From Streptomyces longispororuber (GTDB lineage Bacteria; Actinomycetota; Actinomycetes; Streptomycetales; Streptomycetaceae), in assembly GCF_024448165.1 (NCBI RefSeq), contig NZ_JAMOLN010000013.1, forward strand, positions 17,843 through 81,842: 64,000 bases of DNA, given 5' to 3'. Position 1 is the first letter of the stretch, and each line of letters opens with the position of its first letter. The notes under the pieces were generated by a model, which did no database searches, was not told the origin of the DNA, and saw only the letters and a list, made by a program, of their open reading frames with translations. The position numbers and the translations under genes were made by a program. Below are positions 48,868-57,712 of the stretch, piece after piece.

Positions 48868-49053
48868 ATGCCGATCGCGGAGAAGACCGTACAAGCCTGC
48901 CCGGAGTGTGAGGGCCAGGTAGGGGTGGAGAGCGAGGTCCGGGCCGGCGAGATCGTCGAGTGCCCGGAGTGCGCGGCCGAACTCGAGGTCGTCGGAGTGG
49001 CGCCGCTGCTCCTCGCGCTGGCTCCCGAGGCCGACGAGGACTGGGGAGAGTAG
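48868..49053 (+). CDS. LysW-type amino-group carrier protein
   Basis: 61 residues from ATG 48868, with AGGAGGAG upstream. Zinc-ribbon cysteines CPEC at 11-14 and CPEC at 32-35 frame a small beta fold. The acidic tail ends in EDWGE, whose terminal Glu61 gamma-carboxyl is the attachment point for the substrate amine. It holds the growing amino acid by its alpha-amine while LysZ, LysY, transketolase and aminotransferase work on the side chain. First gene of the second LysW operon (48.9-57.6 kb). Confidence 0.95.
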   Translation: MPIAEKTVQACPECEGQVGVESEVRAGEIVECPECAAELEVVGVAPLLLALAPEADEDWGE

Positions 49054-49055
49054 CC

Positions 49056-50081
49056 GTGATCGATGTCGCGGTGGTCGGAGCCTCCGGCTACATCGGCGGT
49101 GAACTGCTGCGGCTGCTGCTCGATCACCGTGAGGTCCGGGTGGGCGCCGCGGTGTCCGCCCGCCTCGCGGGCAGCAGGGTGGACCGGGTCCACCCGAACC
49201 TGCGCGGCCGCACCGACCTGACCTTCACCGCCCCCGACGAACTGGGCGACCACGACGTGGTGTTCGTGGCGGTCTCCCAGACCGCCGGCCTGGAGCTCGT
49301 GCCCCGGCTGCGCGACCGGGCCAAGTGCCTGATCGACCTCGGCGCCGACTTCCGGCTCCGGGACCCGAGGGCCTACCGGCGCTACTACGGAACCGAGCAC
49401 ACCGCCCCCGAACTGCTCGACTCGTTCGTCCCCGGCGTGCCGGAGATCCACCGGGCCGAGCTGGCCGTGGCCGACACCATCAGCATGCCCGGCTGCATGG
49501 CCATCGCGTCGATCCTGGCGCTGCGCCCGCTCGCCGAGGCGGGCGTGGTCGCCGGGCCCGTGACGGTGGACGGCCGGATCGGCTCCAGCGGCTCGGGAGT
49601 GCGCGCCGAGCAGATGAACCTGCACGCCGAACGCAGCGGCACCATGCGGCTGTTCGCCCCCACGGGCCACCGCCACGAGGCCGAGATCGCGCAGGCGACC
49701 GGGGTCAGGGCGCGGATGAGCGCGACCGGCGTGGAAGCCGTGCGCGGCGCCCAGGTGGTCTGCCGGGTGCCGGTGCGCGAACCCCTGGACGACAAGGAGG
49801 TACGGCGGCTGTACCGCGGCCAGTACCAGGACGAGCCGTTCGTCCGGATCATCGCCCAGCGCCGCGGTCTCTACCGGCTGCCGGAGCCCAAGATCCTCTC
49901 CGGCACCAACTACTGCGACGTCGGGTTCGCCGCCGACCCGGAGACGTCCACCGTGGTGGCCGTCGCGGCGCTGGACAACCTCGTCAAGGGCGGTGCGGGC
50001 GGCGCGGTCCAGTGCATGAACGTGCGCATGGGCTGGCCGGAGCGCCTCGGCCTCGAATTCCCCGGCCTGCACCCGGTGTAG
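49056..50081 (+). CDS. LysY-type reductase (carrier-bound acyl phosphate to semialdehyde)
   Basis: 341 residues from GTG 49056, with a GGGGAGAG ribosome site inside the lysW end. ArgC/LysY family: Rossmann GASGYIGGELL, and catalytic Cys147 in SMPGCMAIASIL, followed by GRIGSSGSGV. It reduces the phosphorylated side chain with NADPH to the aldehyde. Here the carrier-bound glutamyl phosphate would give glutamate semialdehyde, the acceptor for transketolase. It lies two bases after lysW. Confidence 0.92.
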   Translation: MIDVAVVGASGYIGGELLRLLLDHREVRVGAAVSARLAGSRVDRVHPNLRGRTDLTFTAPDELGDHDVVFVAVSQTAGLELVPRLRDRAKCLIDLGADFRLRDPRAYRRYYGTEHTAPELLDSFVPGVPEIHRAELAVADTISMPGCMAIASILALRPLAEAGVVAGPVTVDGRIGSSGSGVRAEQMNLHAERSGTMRLFAPTGHRHEAEIAQATGVRARMSATGVEAVRGAQVVCRVPVREPLDDKEVRRLYRGQYQDEPFVRIIAQRRGLYRLPEPKILSGTNYCDVGFAADPETSTVVAVAALDNLVKGGAGGAVQCMNVRMGWPERLGLEFPGLHPV

Positions 50082-50106
50082 AGCGCTGCCCGGAAGGGTC
50101 GGCCGG

Positions 50107-50148
50107 CACATCCACTCAGGCACAACCACTCAGGCACATCCACTCAGG
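50107..50148 (+). repeat. three tandem 14-bp repeats before lysZ
   Basis: CACATCCACTCAGG at 50107, CACAACCACTCAGG at 50121 and CACATCCACTCAGG again at 50135. The array ends directly at the AAGGAG ribosome site of the LysZ gene. The period is not a multiple of three, so it is not coding. It may reflect slippage or set leader length for translation. Confidence 0.85.
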
Positions 50149-50160
50149 AAGGAGACGCGC

Positions 50161-51015
50161 GTGGGCACGGGACTGACCGTGGTGAAGTGCGGCGGCACCG
50201 CAGAGGTGCAGGCCGAGGCGGTGTGCGCGGGGGTGGCCCGACTGGTGCGCGAGGGCAGGCCGGTCGTCCTGGTGCACGGTGGCTCCGCCATGGTCACCGA
50301 ACTGGCCGGCCGGCTCGGTGTGCCGCTGGCCGAACTGGTGTCGCCGGACGGCACCGTCAGCCGGCGGACCGACCCGGCCACGCTCGAAGTGGTCACCCTG
50401 GCACTCGCCGGCAAGGCCAAGCCGGCGCTGCTGCTGGAACTCGCCCGGCTCGCCGTGCCCGCCGTCGGCCTCACCGGGCTCGACGCGGGACTGCTGCGGG
50501 CCCGGCGCAAGAAGGCGCTGCGCGCCGTCGTGGACGGCCGGACCGTGGTGGTCCGCGACGACCGCAGCGGCCGGCTCACCTCGGTGGCGACTCCGCTGCT
50601 GCGGACCCTGCTGGCCGAGGGCACGGTCCCCGTGCTCTCACCGCCGGCGCTCGCCGAGGACGGCCTGCCCGTCAACGTCAACGCCGACCGGGTCGCGGCC
50701 ACCGTCGCCGCGGCCCTGGGCGCCGCCCGGCTCGTGCTGCTCACCGGCGCGCCGGGCGTCCTCGCCGACAGCTCCGACCCCGCGTCGGTGCGCGCCGAGT
50801 ACCAGGTGCACGACGGCCGTGACCCCGCGGTCGGCGGCGGCATGACCGTCAAACTCACCGCCGCCCGCGAGGCGTTGGAGGCCGGGGTCGAGGACGTACG
50901 GATCGCCGACGGACGCTTCGCCGCGACCGTCGCCGACGCGCTGGACGGCCGGGGCGGCACCCGGATCGTCGGCGCCGGACAGGCAGGTCCTGTCCTGGCG
51001 GCGGAACGCCGGTGA
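50161..51015 (+). CDS. LysZ-type kinase (carrier-bound gamma-carboxylate kinase)
   Basis: 284 residues from GTG 50161, with AAGGAG upstream. Amino acid kinase family (ArgB/LysZ): TVVKCGGTAEVQ, VLVHGGSAMVTELAGRLG, GLPVNVNADRVAATVAAALGA, LLTGAPGVLAD and GGGMTVKLTAAREALEAG. It phosphorylates the side-chain carboxylate of the LysW-bound substrate for LysY to reduce. Separated from LysY by 79 bases containing a tandem repeat, unlike the tight packing of the rest of the operon. Confidence 0.91.
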   Translation: MGTGLTVVKCGGTAEVQAEAVCAGVARLVREGRPVVLVHGGSAMVTELAGRLGVPLAELVSPDGTVSRRTDPATLEVVTLALAGKAKPALLLELARLAVPAVGLTGLDAGLLRARRKKALRAVVDGRTVVVRDDRSGRLTSVATPLLRTLLAEGTVPVLSPPALAEDGLPVNVNADRVAATVAAALGAARLVLLTGAPGVLADSSDPASVRAEYQVHDGRDPAVGGGMTVKLTAAREALEAGVEDVRIADGRFAATVADALDGRGGTRIVGAGQAGPVLAAERR

Positions 51016-51061
51016 CCCGCGGCCCGTCCCGAACTCCCCGCCCGGACAAGGAGAGCCCCCG

Positions 51062-52393
51062 ATGACCGACCCGCGCGACGCGAGCGACCCGGTACCCCTG
51101 CTCCAGCAGCTGATCAGGTTCCGCGGCGTCAACCCGCCCGGGAACGAGAACGCCTGCGTCCGCCACGTCGCCGCCCTCATGGAGACGGCCGGCGCGGACG
51201 TGCGGCTGCTGGGCTCCGACCCCGACCGTCCGAACCTGGTCGCCCGCGTCCGCGGCGCGGGCCACGCCCCGCCGCTGCTGCTGCACGCGCACGCCGACGT
51301 GGTGCCCACCGACGGCCAGCACTGGACGCACCCGCCCTTCGAGGGCAACATCATCGACGGCCACGTCTGGGGCCGCGGCGCCATCGACATGCTGGGCAGC
51401 CTGGCGATGATGGTCACCGCGCTGACCCGGCTGCGGGCCGAGGGCGCCGCGCCGGCCGGCGACGTCCTGCTCGCCCTCTCGCCCGACGAGGAGGCCGGCA
51501 GCAAGGTCGGCGCCGGCTACCTGGTCAGACAGCACCCCGAACTGTTCGACGGCATCGCCTACGGCGTGGGGGAGGACGGCGGGGCCGTCCTGAGCTGCCT
51601 GCCCGGCCGGGTGCACCCCATCGTCGTCGCCGAGAAGCGCGCCTGCTGGACGCGCCTGACGGTGCGCGGGCGCGGCGGTCACGCCTCGCGGCAGGGCTGG
51701 TCGGGCACGTCGATGGGCAAGCTCGGCCGGCTCCTCTCCCGCCTGGAGGACGGCCGCCTGCCGACCCACGTGACCCCCGCCCTGGACCGCATGCTCGACG
51801 CCCTCGCCGCGGCCGCCGACGAACCACTGGCCGGCCGGCTGCGCGATCTGCGCGACCCCGACGGCAAGGCGGAGATCCCCTACGACCTGCTGCCCGAGGC
51901 CGACGCCGTCTATCTGGACTCCGTGCTGCGCCACACGGTCAACGCGACCATCGTCCGCACGCCCGAGAAGATCAACATGCTGCCGAGCGAGTTCTCCGTG
52001 GACCTCGACGGACGCATCCTGCCCGGCGACTGGACGGTCGACGACTTCCGGACGGAACTGCGCGAACTGATCGGCCCCGACGGCGACCTCGAACTCCTGC
52101 TTGAGGGCGACGCGATGCCCCCGCCGGTCTTCGGCGGCTTCTTCGACTCGATCGCCTCCGTGATGCGCGACGCCGATCCCGACGCGACGGTCCTGCCGAT
52201 GATCACCCCGGCGTCCACCGACGCCCGGCTCTTCGCCGGCCTCGGCATCGCCTGCTACGGCTGGGTGCCGATGCTGCTCCCGGCCGGCAGCCGCTACCAG
52301 GACGCGATGCACGCCGCCGACGAGCGGGTGCCCGTCGAGGCCGTGCGCTTCGGCGCCGACCGCTTCCACGACCTCCTGCTCCGCTACCGCTGA
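51062..52393 (+). CDS. second M20 family metallopeptidase/deacylase
   Basis: 443 residues. M20 signatures: LLLHAHADVVPTD, WGRGAIDMLGSLAMM, catalytic EE in SPDEEAGSK, and AEKRACWTRLTVRGRGGHASR, which opens the lid domain. It belongs to the ArgE/DapE/ACY1-like branch rather than the short LysK branch, with MITPASTDARLFAGLG near the end. Because a LysK-type enzyme already exists at 40340-41446, this one probably removes an N-acyl group, for example the acetyl added by the GNAT, or trims a peptide. It lies 46 bases after lysZ and 24 before the FAAL NRPS. Confidence 0.86.
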   Translation: MTDPRDASDPVPLLQQLIRFRGVNPPGNENACVRHVAALMETAGADVRLLGSDPDRPNLVARVRGAGHAPPLLLHAHADVVPTDGQHWTHPPFEGNIIDGHVWGRGAIDMLGSLAMMVTALTRLRAEGAAPAGDVLLALSPDEEAGSKVGAGYLVRQHPELFDGIAYGVGEDGGAVLSCLPGRVHPIVVAEKRACWTRLTVRGRGGHASRQGWSGTSMGKLGRLLSRLEDGRLPTHVTPALDRMLDALAAAADEPLAGRLRDLRDPDGKAEIPYDLLPEADAVYLDSVLRHTVNATIVRTPEKINMLPSEFSVDLDGRILPGDWTVDDFRTELRELIGPDGDLELLLEGDAMPPPVFGGFFDSIASVMRDADPDATVLPMITPASTDARLFAGLGIACYGWVPMLLPAGSRYQDAMHAADERVPVEAVRFGADRFHDLLLRYR

Positions 52394-52417
52394 CCGACCG
52401 CCGTTCGAGGAGTCCAC

Positions 52418-55400
52418 GTGTACCAGACCTTCGTCGAGACGCTCCGCGGGCGGGCTGCGAGCACTCCCCACCGCCTGGCCCTGGAGTTCGAGCTCTCCGA
52501 GACCGAGATCCGCGCCTACACCTACGCCGAACTCGACCGCGGCGCACGGACGGTGGCCGCGCTCATCCAGCAGCGCGCCGGCCGCGGCGACCGGATCATG
52601 CTGCTGCACCAGCCGGGCCCCGACTACGTGACCGCGTTCTTCGGCTGCCTGTACGCGGGGGCGGTCGCCGTCCCCGTCTACCCGCCGCTCGGCGCGAACG
52701 GCCTCGAACGGGTCCGGGCCATCGCCGCAGACTGCGCCGCGGAGCTCGCCCTGATCGACACCGGCACGCTCGCCCTCATCGAGGCCCGCCGCGACCGGCT
52801 CGACCTCTCCGTCCCCCTGGAATGGGTGACCACCGACGACGCGACCAACGCGCCGGAGGACTGGCAGGACCCGCAGGCGTCCCCGGACGACCTGGCGTTC
52901 CTCCAGTACACGTCGGGCTCCACCGGCACGCCCAAGGGCGTCATGCTCAGCCACGCCAACCTCGTGCACAACTCGGCGACGATCGGGCAGGCCGTCGGCC
53001 TCGACGAGAGCGACCGCGCCGTCAGCTGGCTGCCGCCGTACCACGACATGGGTCTGATCGGCGGCATCCTGCAGCCGGTGCACGCGGGCTTCCCCTGCAC
53101 GCTGCTCTCGCCGATGACGTTCCTGCACCAGCCGATGCGCTGGCTGCGTGCGCTCAGCCGCACCCGCGCCACCGTCACCGCCGCCCCCGACTTCGCCTAC
53201 GCCGAGGTGCTGCGCCGCGCCGTGCCCGGGGACCGCGACGACCTCGACCTGTCGGCGCTGCGGCACGCGCTGACCGGCGCGGAACCGGTCCGCCGGGCCA
53301 CCCTCGACGCCTTCGCCGACGCCTTCCGCGACAACGGCTTCCGGCGCTCCGCGTTCTACCCGTGCTACGGCCTCGCCGAGGCCACCCTGTTCGTCACCGG
53401 CCGGGCCGACCCGACGGCCGAACCCACCGTGCTGCGCCTGCGCCGCGCGGACATGGACCAGGGCCGGGCCGTCGTGGCCGCACCCGACGAGCCCGCCGTC
53501 GAACTGACCGCCTGCGGCTGGGCCCACCACCAGGACCTCGTGCTGATCGTCGACCCCGCCACCGGCGAACCGCAGCCCGAGGGCGGCGTAGGCGAGATCT
53601 GGGTCAGCGGCCCGACCGTCGCCGCCGGCTACTGGAACCGGCCCGAGCAGACGGCCGAGACCTTCGCGGGCGCGGCCCGCGGCTACCCGGACCGGACCTT
53701 CCTGCGCACCGGTGACCTGGGCTTCCGGCACGGCGACGAGCTGTACGTGAACGGCCGCATCAAGGACCTGATCGTCGTGCGCGGACGCAACCTCTACCCG
53801 CCGGACATCGAGCTGACCGCCGAGCGGGCCCACCCGCTCCTGCACCCGGGCCGGGGCGCCGCGCTGGCCGTCGACGACGGGACGACCGAGCAGGTCGTGC
53901 TCGTGCACGAGGTGGTCCGCGGCTTCCGCGAGGAGGACGGCCCCGCCGTCGCCGCGGCCGTGCGCGAGGCCGTGACGGCCGAGCACGGGCTCGCGCTCGC
54001 CGACGTCGTCCTCGTCCGCACCGGCAAGATCCCGCGCACCAGCAGCGGCAAGGTCAGGCGCGCGGAGTGCCGCACGCGCCTGCTCGCGGGAGTGTTCCAG
54101 CCGGTGGGCGCGGAGCAGCCCGCCGAGGAGACGCGGCAGCCCGACTGGGCGGGCATCGTCCCCGTGGAACTGGCCGAACTCGTCGCGGACGCGCTGGAGA
54201 CCGACCCGTCGGCCCTCGTCGTGGACACCCCGCTGGTCCGCCAGCGCCTCGACTCGCTGCGCGCCGTCCGGCTCAGGTCGGCGCTCCTGGAGACGCGCGG
54301 CGTGAGCGTCCCGCTGCCGCGCTTCCTGGACGGCCTCACCCTGCGGGACCTCGCCGCGTTCCAACCGGGCGAACCGGTACGGGAGACGGCCGAGACCGCG
54401 GACCCGGACTCGGCGGCCGTCACCCCCGACCAGGAACGCATGTGGCTGCTCGACCAGATGGGCGCGGGCGACGCCTACCACGTGGCCGGCGGACTGCGGC
54501 TGCACGGCCCGCTCGACCGGGACCTCCTGGAGCGCTGCCTCACCGGGCTCTTCGACGAAGTCCCGCTCCTGCGCTCGGTGTTCCGCACCGCACCGGACGG
54601 AACCCTGACCACCGCCGCCCGGCCCACCGCCGACCTGTTCCGGCTGCCGTACCGCGACCTGAGCACGGCCGGCGAGGCCGTCGAGGACCGTGTCGCCGCG
54701 GAACTGCGCGCGCTGGCCGCCGAACCCTTCGACCTCGCCTCGGGCCCGCTCGTCCGGCTGCTCCTGCTCCACCGAGGCCCGCGGGACTGGGTGCTCGGAG
54801 TCGCCGCCCACCACGCCGTGCTCGACGGCTGGTCGCTCGGCCTGCTGCTGCGCCGGCTCGGCGACGCCTACCGCAACGGCGGGATCGTCGAGTCCGAACC
54901 GACGGCGGTCCCCGCCCGGGCGCCGTGGACCGAGGAGAGCCTCGACGCCTGGCGCGAACGGCTCGCCGGCGCCCAGGCGTTGGAGCTGCCCACCGACCGC
55001 CCCGTACCGGCCGCCCCGACCTGGCACGGCGCGTCCCTGCCCGTCCGGATCCCGGCCGCTCTCGCCGACCGGGTGCGGACGGCCGCGGCGGACCGCGGAG
55101 CCACCCCCTTCATGGTCCTGATGGCCGCCTTCGGCGTGCTGCTCGGCCGGTGGAGCGGCCAGGACGACGTGGTGATCGGCACCGTGGCCGCGGGCCGCGA
55201 CCGGCCGGGCACCGAGACCGCCATCGGCATGCTCGTCGACACGCTGCCGCTGCGCGTGCGCACCGGCACGGCCGACTTCGGCACGGTCGTCGACGAGGTG
55301 CGGGCCCAGTGCCTGGCGGCCTTCGGCGATGACCGGCCCCCGTACGACGAGATCGTCCGCGCCGTCACCGAGCGGCCCGCCGACGGCCGGGCCCCGCTGG

Positions 55401-57592
55401 TGCGCGCCCTGCTCGCCCTGCAGAACCTGCCGGTCGTCCCCTGGGAGGCCCGCGGCGTGCGCGCCGAACCCTTCGAACTGCCCACGCCCGGCGCCCAGTT
55501 CGAGCTGTCCGTGCACCTCGTCCCGGAGGCCGACGGCTCGCTGAGCGGCCATGCCGTCTACGCGGCCGACCTGTTCGACGAGCAGACCGTCGCCGCGCTG
55601 CTGGCCGGGCTGCCCGCCCTGCTCGACGCGGCGCTCACCGCACCCGGCACCCCTGTCGCCGGACTGCCGGTGCTGCCGCCCGCCGAGGCGGAGCGGATCG
55701 CGCGGACCGTCGCGGACGGCGGCCCCGCGGAACCTGACGAGGGCCTGGTCCACGAGATCGTCGCGCGCATCGCCGCGTCCGCCCCCGAGCGGCCGGCCGT
55801 CGTCTGGGACGAAGGAACGCTGAGCTACGGCGACCTGTGGCAGCGGGTCCGCGCGCTGGCGGCCCGGCTGCACGAACTCGGCGTGGAGCGCGACGAACCG
55901 GTCGCCGTCTGTCTGCCCCGCTCGCCCGAGTTGATCGTCGCCGTGTACGCGGTCCTGGTGGCCGGCGGCGCCTATCTGCCGCTGGACACGGCGCACCCCG
56001 CGGCCCGCCTGGAGCGCCAGCTGCGCGGCTCCGGCGCCCGTGTGCTCATCGGCTCCGCACCCGGATTCACCCCGTCCGACGGCACCGTGCTGGTCGGCCC
56101 GGACGAGGGCGCCGACCCGGCCGAACTCCCCGCCGTGCTGCCGGGACACCTCGCCAACGTGCTGTTCACCTCGGGCTCGACCGGCGAACCCAAGGCCGTG
56201 CTGACGACCCACGAGGCCCTGGTCAACCGGCTCGTGTGGTTCCGGCGCGCCTGCGGCGTGCAGGCCGGTGAAGTGGTGCTGCACAAGACCCCGGTCAGCT
56301 TCGACGTGGCGGGCACCGAACTGCTCGGCGCGCTCGTCGCCGGCGCCACCCTGGTCCTCGCCCGGCCCGACGGCCACCGCGACCCGCACTACCTGGCCGG
56401 TCTCATCACCCGGCACGCCGTCACCAGCTGCCACTTCGTCCCGTCGATGCTGCAGATCTTCCTGGAGGAGCCCGACGCCGCGCACACCGCGCGCACGCTG
56501 CGCCGGATCGTGTGCAGCGGCGAGGAACTCGCCCCGGCGCTCGCCGAGCGCTGCGCCGACGTACTGCCGGGCGTCGCGCTGCACAACCTGTACGGGCCGA
56601 CCGAGGCGGCGATCGACGTCACCGCCCAGCAGGTCGCGCCCACCGGGCCCCGCCCGTTCCGCGTCCCCATCGGCCGCGCCATCTCGGGCACTCGCCTCTA
56701 CGTCCTGGACTCGTCCGGCGGGATCGCCCCGCCCATGGCCCCGGGCGAACTCCACATCGGCGGGATCGCCCCGGCCCGCGGCTACCTCGGCCGCCCCGGC
56801 CTGACCGCCGAACGCTTCGTGCCCGACCCGTACCGCCCCGGAGCCCGCCTGTACCGGACCGGCGACCGCGCGCGGATGCGCCCCGACGGCACGTTCGAGT
56901 ACCTGGGCCGCCTCGACCGGCAGCTCAAGATCCGCGGCCAGCGCATCGAACCCGGCGAGATCGAGGCGGTCCTGAACCGGCATCCGCTGGTGCGCGCCTC
57001 GGTCGTCGAGGCCCGGCCCGACGTCACGGGCCGGCCGCGGCTGCTGGCGTGGGTCGTGCCCGCCGGCACGGAGACCCCCACCGCCGGCGCGCTGCGCGAC
57101 CACCTCGAACAGTCCATGCCCTCGGGCCTGGTGCCGGACGCGGTGACCGTACTGGCGGAGTTCCCGGTCGGCCCGCACGGCAAGCTCGACCGCGCCGCGC
57201 TGCCGGACCCGGCCCCGCTCGCGGACACCGGGCAGGAGGTGACCGCGCCCCGCAACCCGGTGGAGAGCACCATGGCCGCCATCTGGAGCGAGGTGCTGGG
57301 CGTCCCCGTGCCGTCGGTCACGGCCGACTTCTTCCGGCTCGGCGGCCACTCCCTGATGGCCACCCGCGTCGCGATGCGGGTGCGGGACACCTTCGGCGTC
57401 AACCTGTCCGCCGGTGAACTGCTCGGCGGCTCACTGACCGTCGAGCGGCTGGCCGCGCTGGTGCAGAGCAGGCAGCTCGACGAGACGGGCAGCAACGAGG
57501 TGGACGACGTCCTCGGCTGGCTGTCCGGGCTCTCCGACGACGAGGTCACCGCGCTGCTCGCCCGGGAGACGGACGGCGAGGCCCGGCCCTGA
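52418..57592 (+). CDS. initiation NRPS, FAAL-T-C-A-T
   Basis: 1724 residues from GTG 52418 (GAGGAG upstream). The first 580 residues form a fatty acyl-AMP ligase: LLHQPGPDYVTAFFGCLYAGAVAVPVYPP, YTSGSTGTPKGVMLSH near 164, LPPYHDMGLIGGIL and TGKIPRTSSGKVRR. A T domain follows (Ser near 611 in RLDSLRAV), then a C domain (HHAVLDGWS near 798), an A domain (FTSGSTGEPKA near 1250) and a second T (LGGHSLMATR, near 1642). The pocket reads D-V-T-H-V-S-L-I-D-K: serine-like except Thr for Trp at one position. It loads a fatty acid and acylates the first amino acid, making a lipopeptide start. A strong terminator follows. Confidence 0.94.
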   Translation: MYQTFVETLRGRAASTPHRLALEFELSETEIRAYTYAELDRGARTVAALIQQRAGRGDRIMLLHQPGPDYVTAFFGCLYAGAVAVPVYPPLGANGLERVRAIAADCAAELALIDTGTLALIEARRDRLDLSVPLEWVTTDDATNAPEDWQDPQASPDDLAFLQYTSGSTGTPKGVMLSHANLVHNSATIGQAVGLDESDRAVSWLPPYHDMGLIGGILQPVHAGFPCTLLSPMTFLHQPMRWLRALSRTRATVTAAPDFAYAEVLRRAVPGDRDDLDLSALRHALTGAEPVRRATLDAFADAFRDNGFRRSAFYPCYGLAEATLFVTGRADPTAEPTVLRLRRADMDQGRAVVAAPDEPAVELTACGWAHHQDLVLIVDPATGEPQPEGGVGEIWVSGPTVAAGYWNRPEQTAETFAGAARGYPDRTFLRTGDLGFRHGDELYVNGRIKDLIVVRGRNLYPPDIELTAERAHPLLHPGRGAALAVDDGTTEQVVLVHEVVRGFREEDGPAVAAAVREAVTAEHGLALADVVLVRTGKIPRTSSGKVRRAECRTRLLAGVFQPVGAEQPAEETRQPDWAGIVPVELAELVADALETDPSALVVDTPLVRQRLDSLRAVRLRSALLETRGVSVPLPRFLDGLTLRDLAAFQPGEPVRETAETADPDSAAVTPDQERMWLLDQMGAGDAYHVAGGLRLHGPLDRDLLERCLTGLFDEVPLLRSVFRTAPDGTLTTAARPTADLFRLPYRDLSTAGEAVEDRVAAELRALAAEPFDLASGPLVRLLLLHRGPRDWVLGVAAHHAVLDGWSLGLLLRRLGDAYRNGGIVESEPTAVPARAPWTEESLDAWRERLAGAQALELPTDRPVPAAPTWHGASLPVRIPAALADRVRTAAADRGATPFMVLMAAFGVLLGRWSGQDDVVIGTVAAGRDRPGTETAIGMLVDTLPLRVRTGTADFGTVVDEVRAQCLAAFGDDRPPYDEIVRAVTERPADGRAPLVRALLALQNLPVVPWEARGVRAEPFELPTPGAQFELSVHLVPEADGSLSGHAVYAADLFDEQTVAALLAGLPALLDAALTAPGTPVAGLPVLPPAEAERIARTVADGGPAEPDEGLVHEIVARIAASAPERPAVVWDEGTLSYGDLWQRVRALAARLHELGVERDEPVAVCLPRSPELIVAVYAVLVAGGAYLPLDTAHPAARLERQLRGSGARVLIGSAPGFTPSDGTVLVGPDEGADPAELPAVLPGHLANVLFTSGSTGEPKAVLTTHEALVNRLVWFRRACGVQAGEVVLHKTPVSFDVAGTELLGALVAGATLVLARPDGHRDPHYLAGLITRHAVTSCHFVPSMLQIFLEEPDAAHTARTLRRIVCSGEELAPALAERCADVLPGVALHNLYGPTEAAIDVTAQQVAPTGPRPFRVPIGRAISGTRLYVLDSSGGIAPPMAPGELHIGGIAPARGYLGRPGLTAERFVPDPYRPGARLYRTGDRARMRPDGTFEYLGRLDRQLKIRGQRIEPGEIEAVLNRHPLVRASVVEARPDVTGRPRLLAWVVPAGTETPTAGALRDHLEQSMPSGLVPDAVTVLAEFPVGPHGKLDRAALPDPAPLADTGQEVTAPRNPVESTMAAIWSEVLGVPVPSVTADFFRLGGHSLMATRVAMRVRDTFGVNLSAGELLGGSLTVERLAALVQSRQLDETGSNEVDDVLGWLSGLSDDEVTALLARETDGEARP

Positions 57593-57598
57593 TCCACC

Positions 57599-57631
57599 CG
57601 TCCCGTGCGGCCCGGCGGGCCGCACGGGACG
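57599..57631. terminator. strong hairpin terminator after the FAAL NRPS
   Basis: A perfect 15-bp stem (CGTCCCGTGCGGCCC and its complement) with a 3-base loop begins 7 bases after the stop codon. No U-tract follows, as usual in Streptomyces. It separates the NRPS operon from the acylase gene. Confidence 0.85.
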
Positions 57632-57712
57632 TAGGGAATCCTCCTGACTTATGGGTGCGGCCGGACGCTGCGAGGCTTCCGGTGGAGCATCCCCGGCGAA
57701 GACGAGGACACG

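Noticed and set aside
50855..57349. A 2164-codon open frame on the minus strand opposite the FAAL NRPS
   Set aside because: It is antisense to clear NRPS domains, rich in Gly/Arg/Val/Asp with no recognisable motif. It arises from the third-position GC bias of the real gene.
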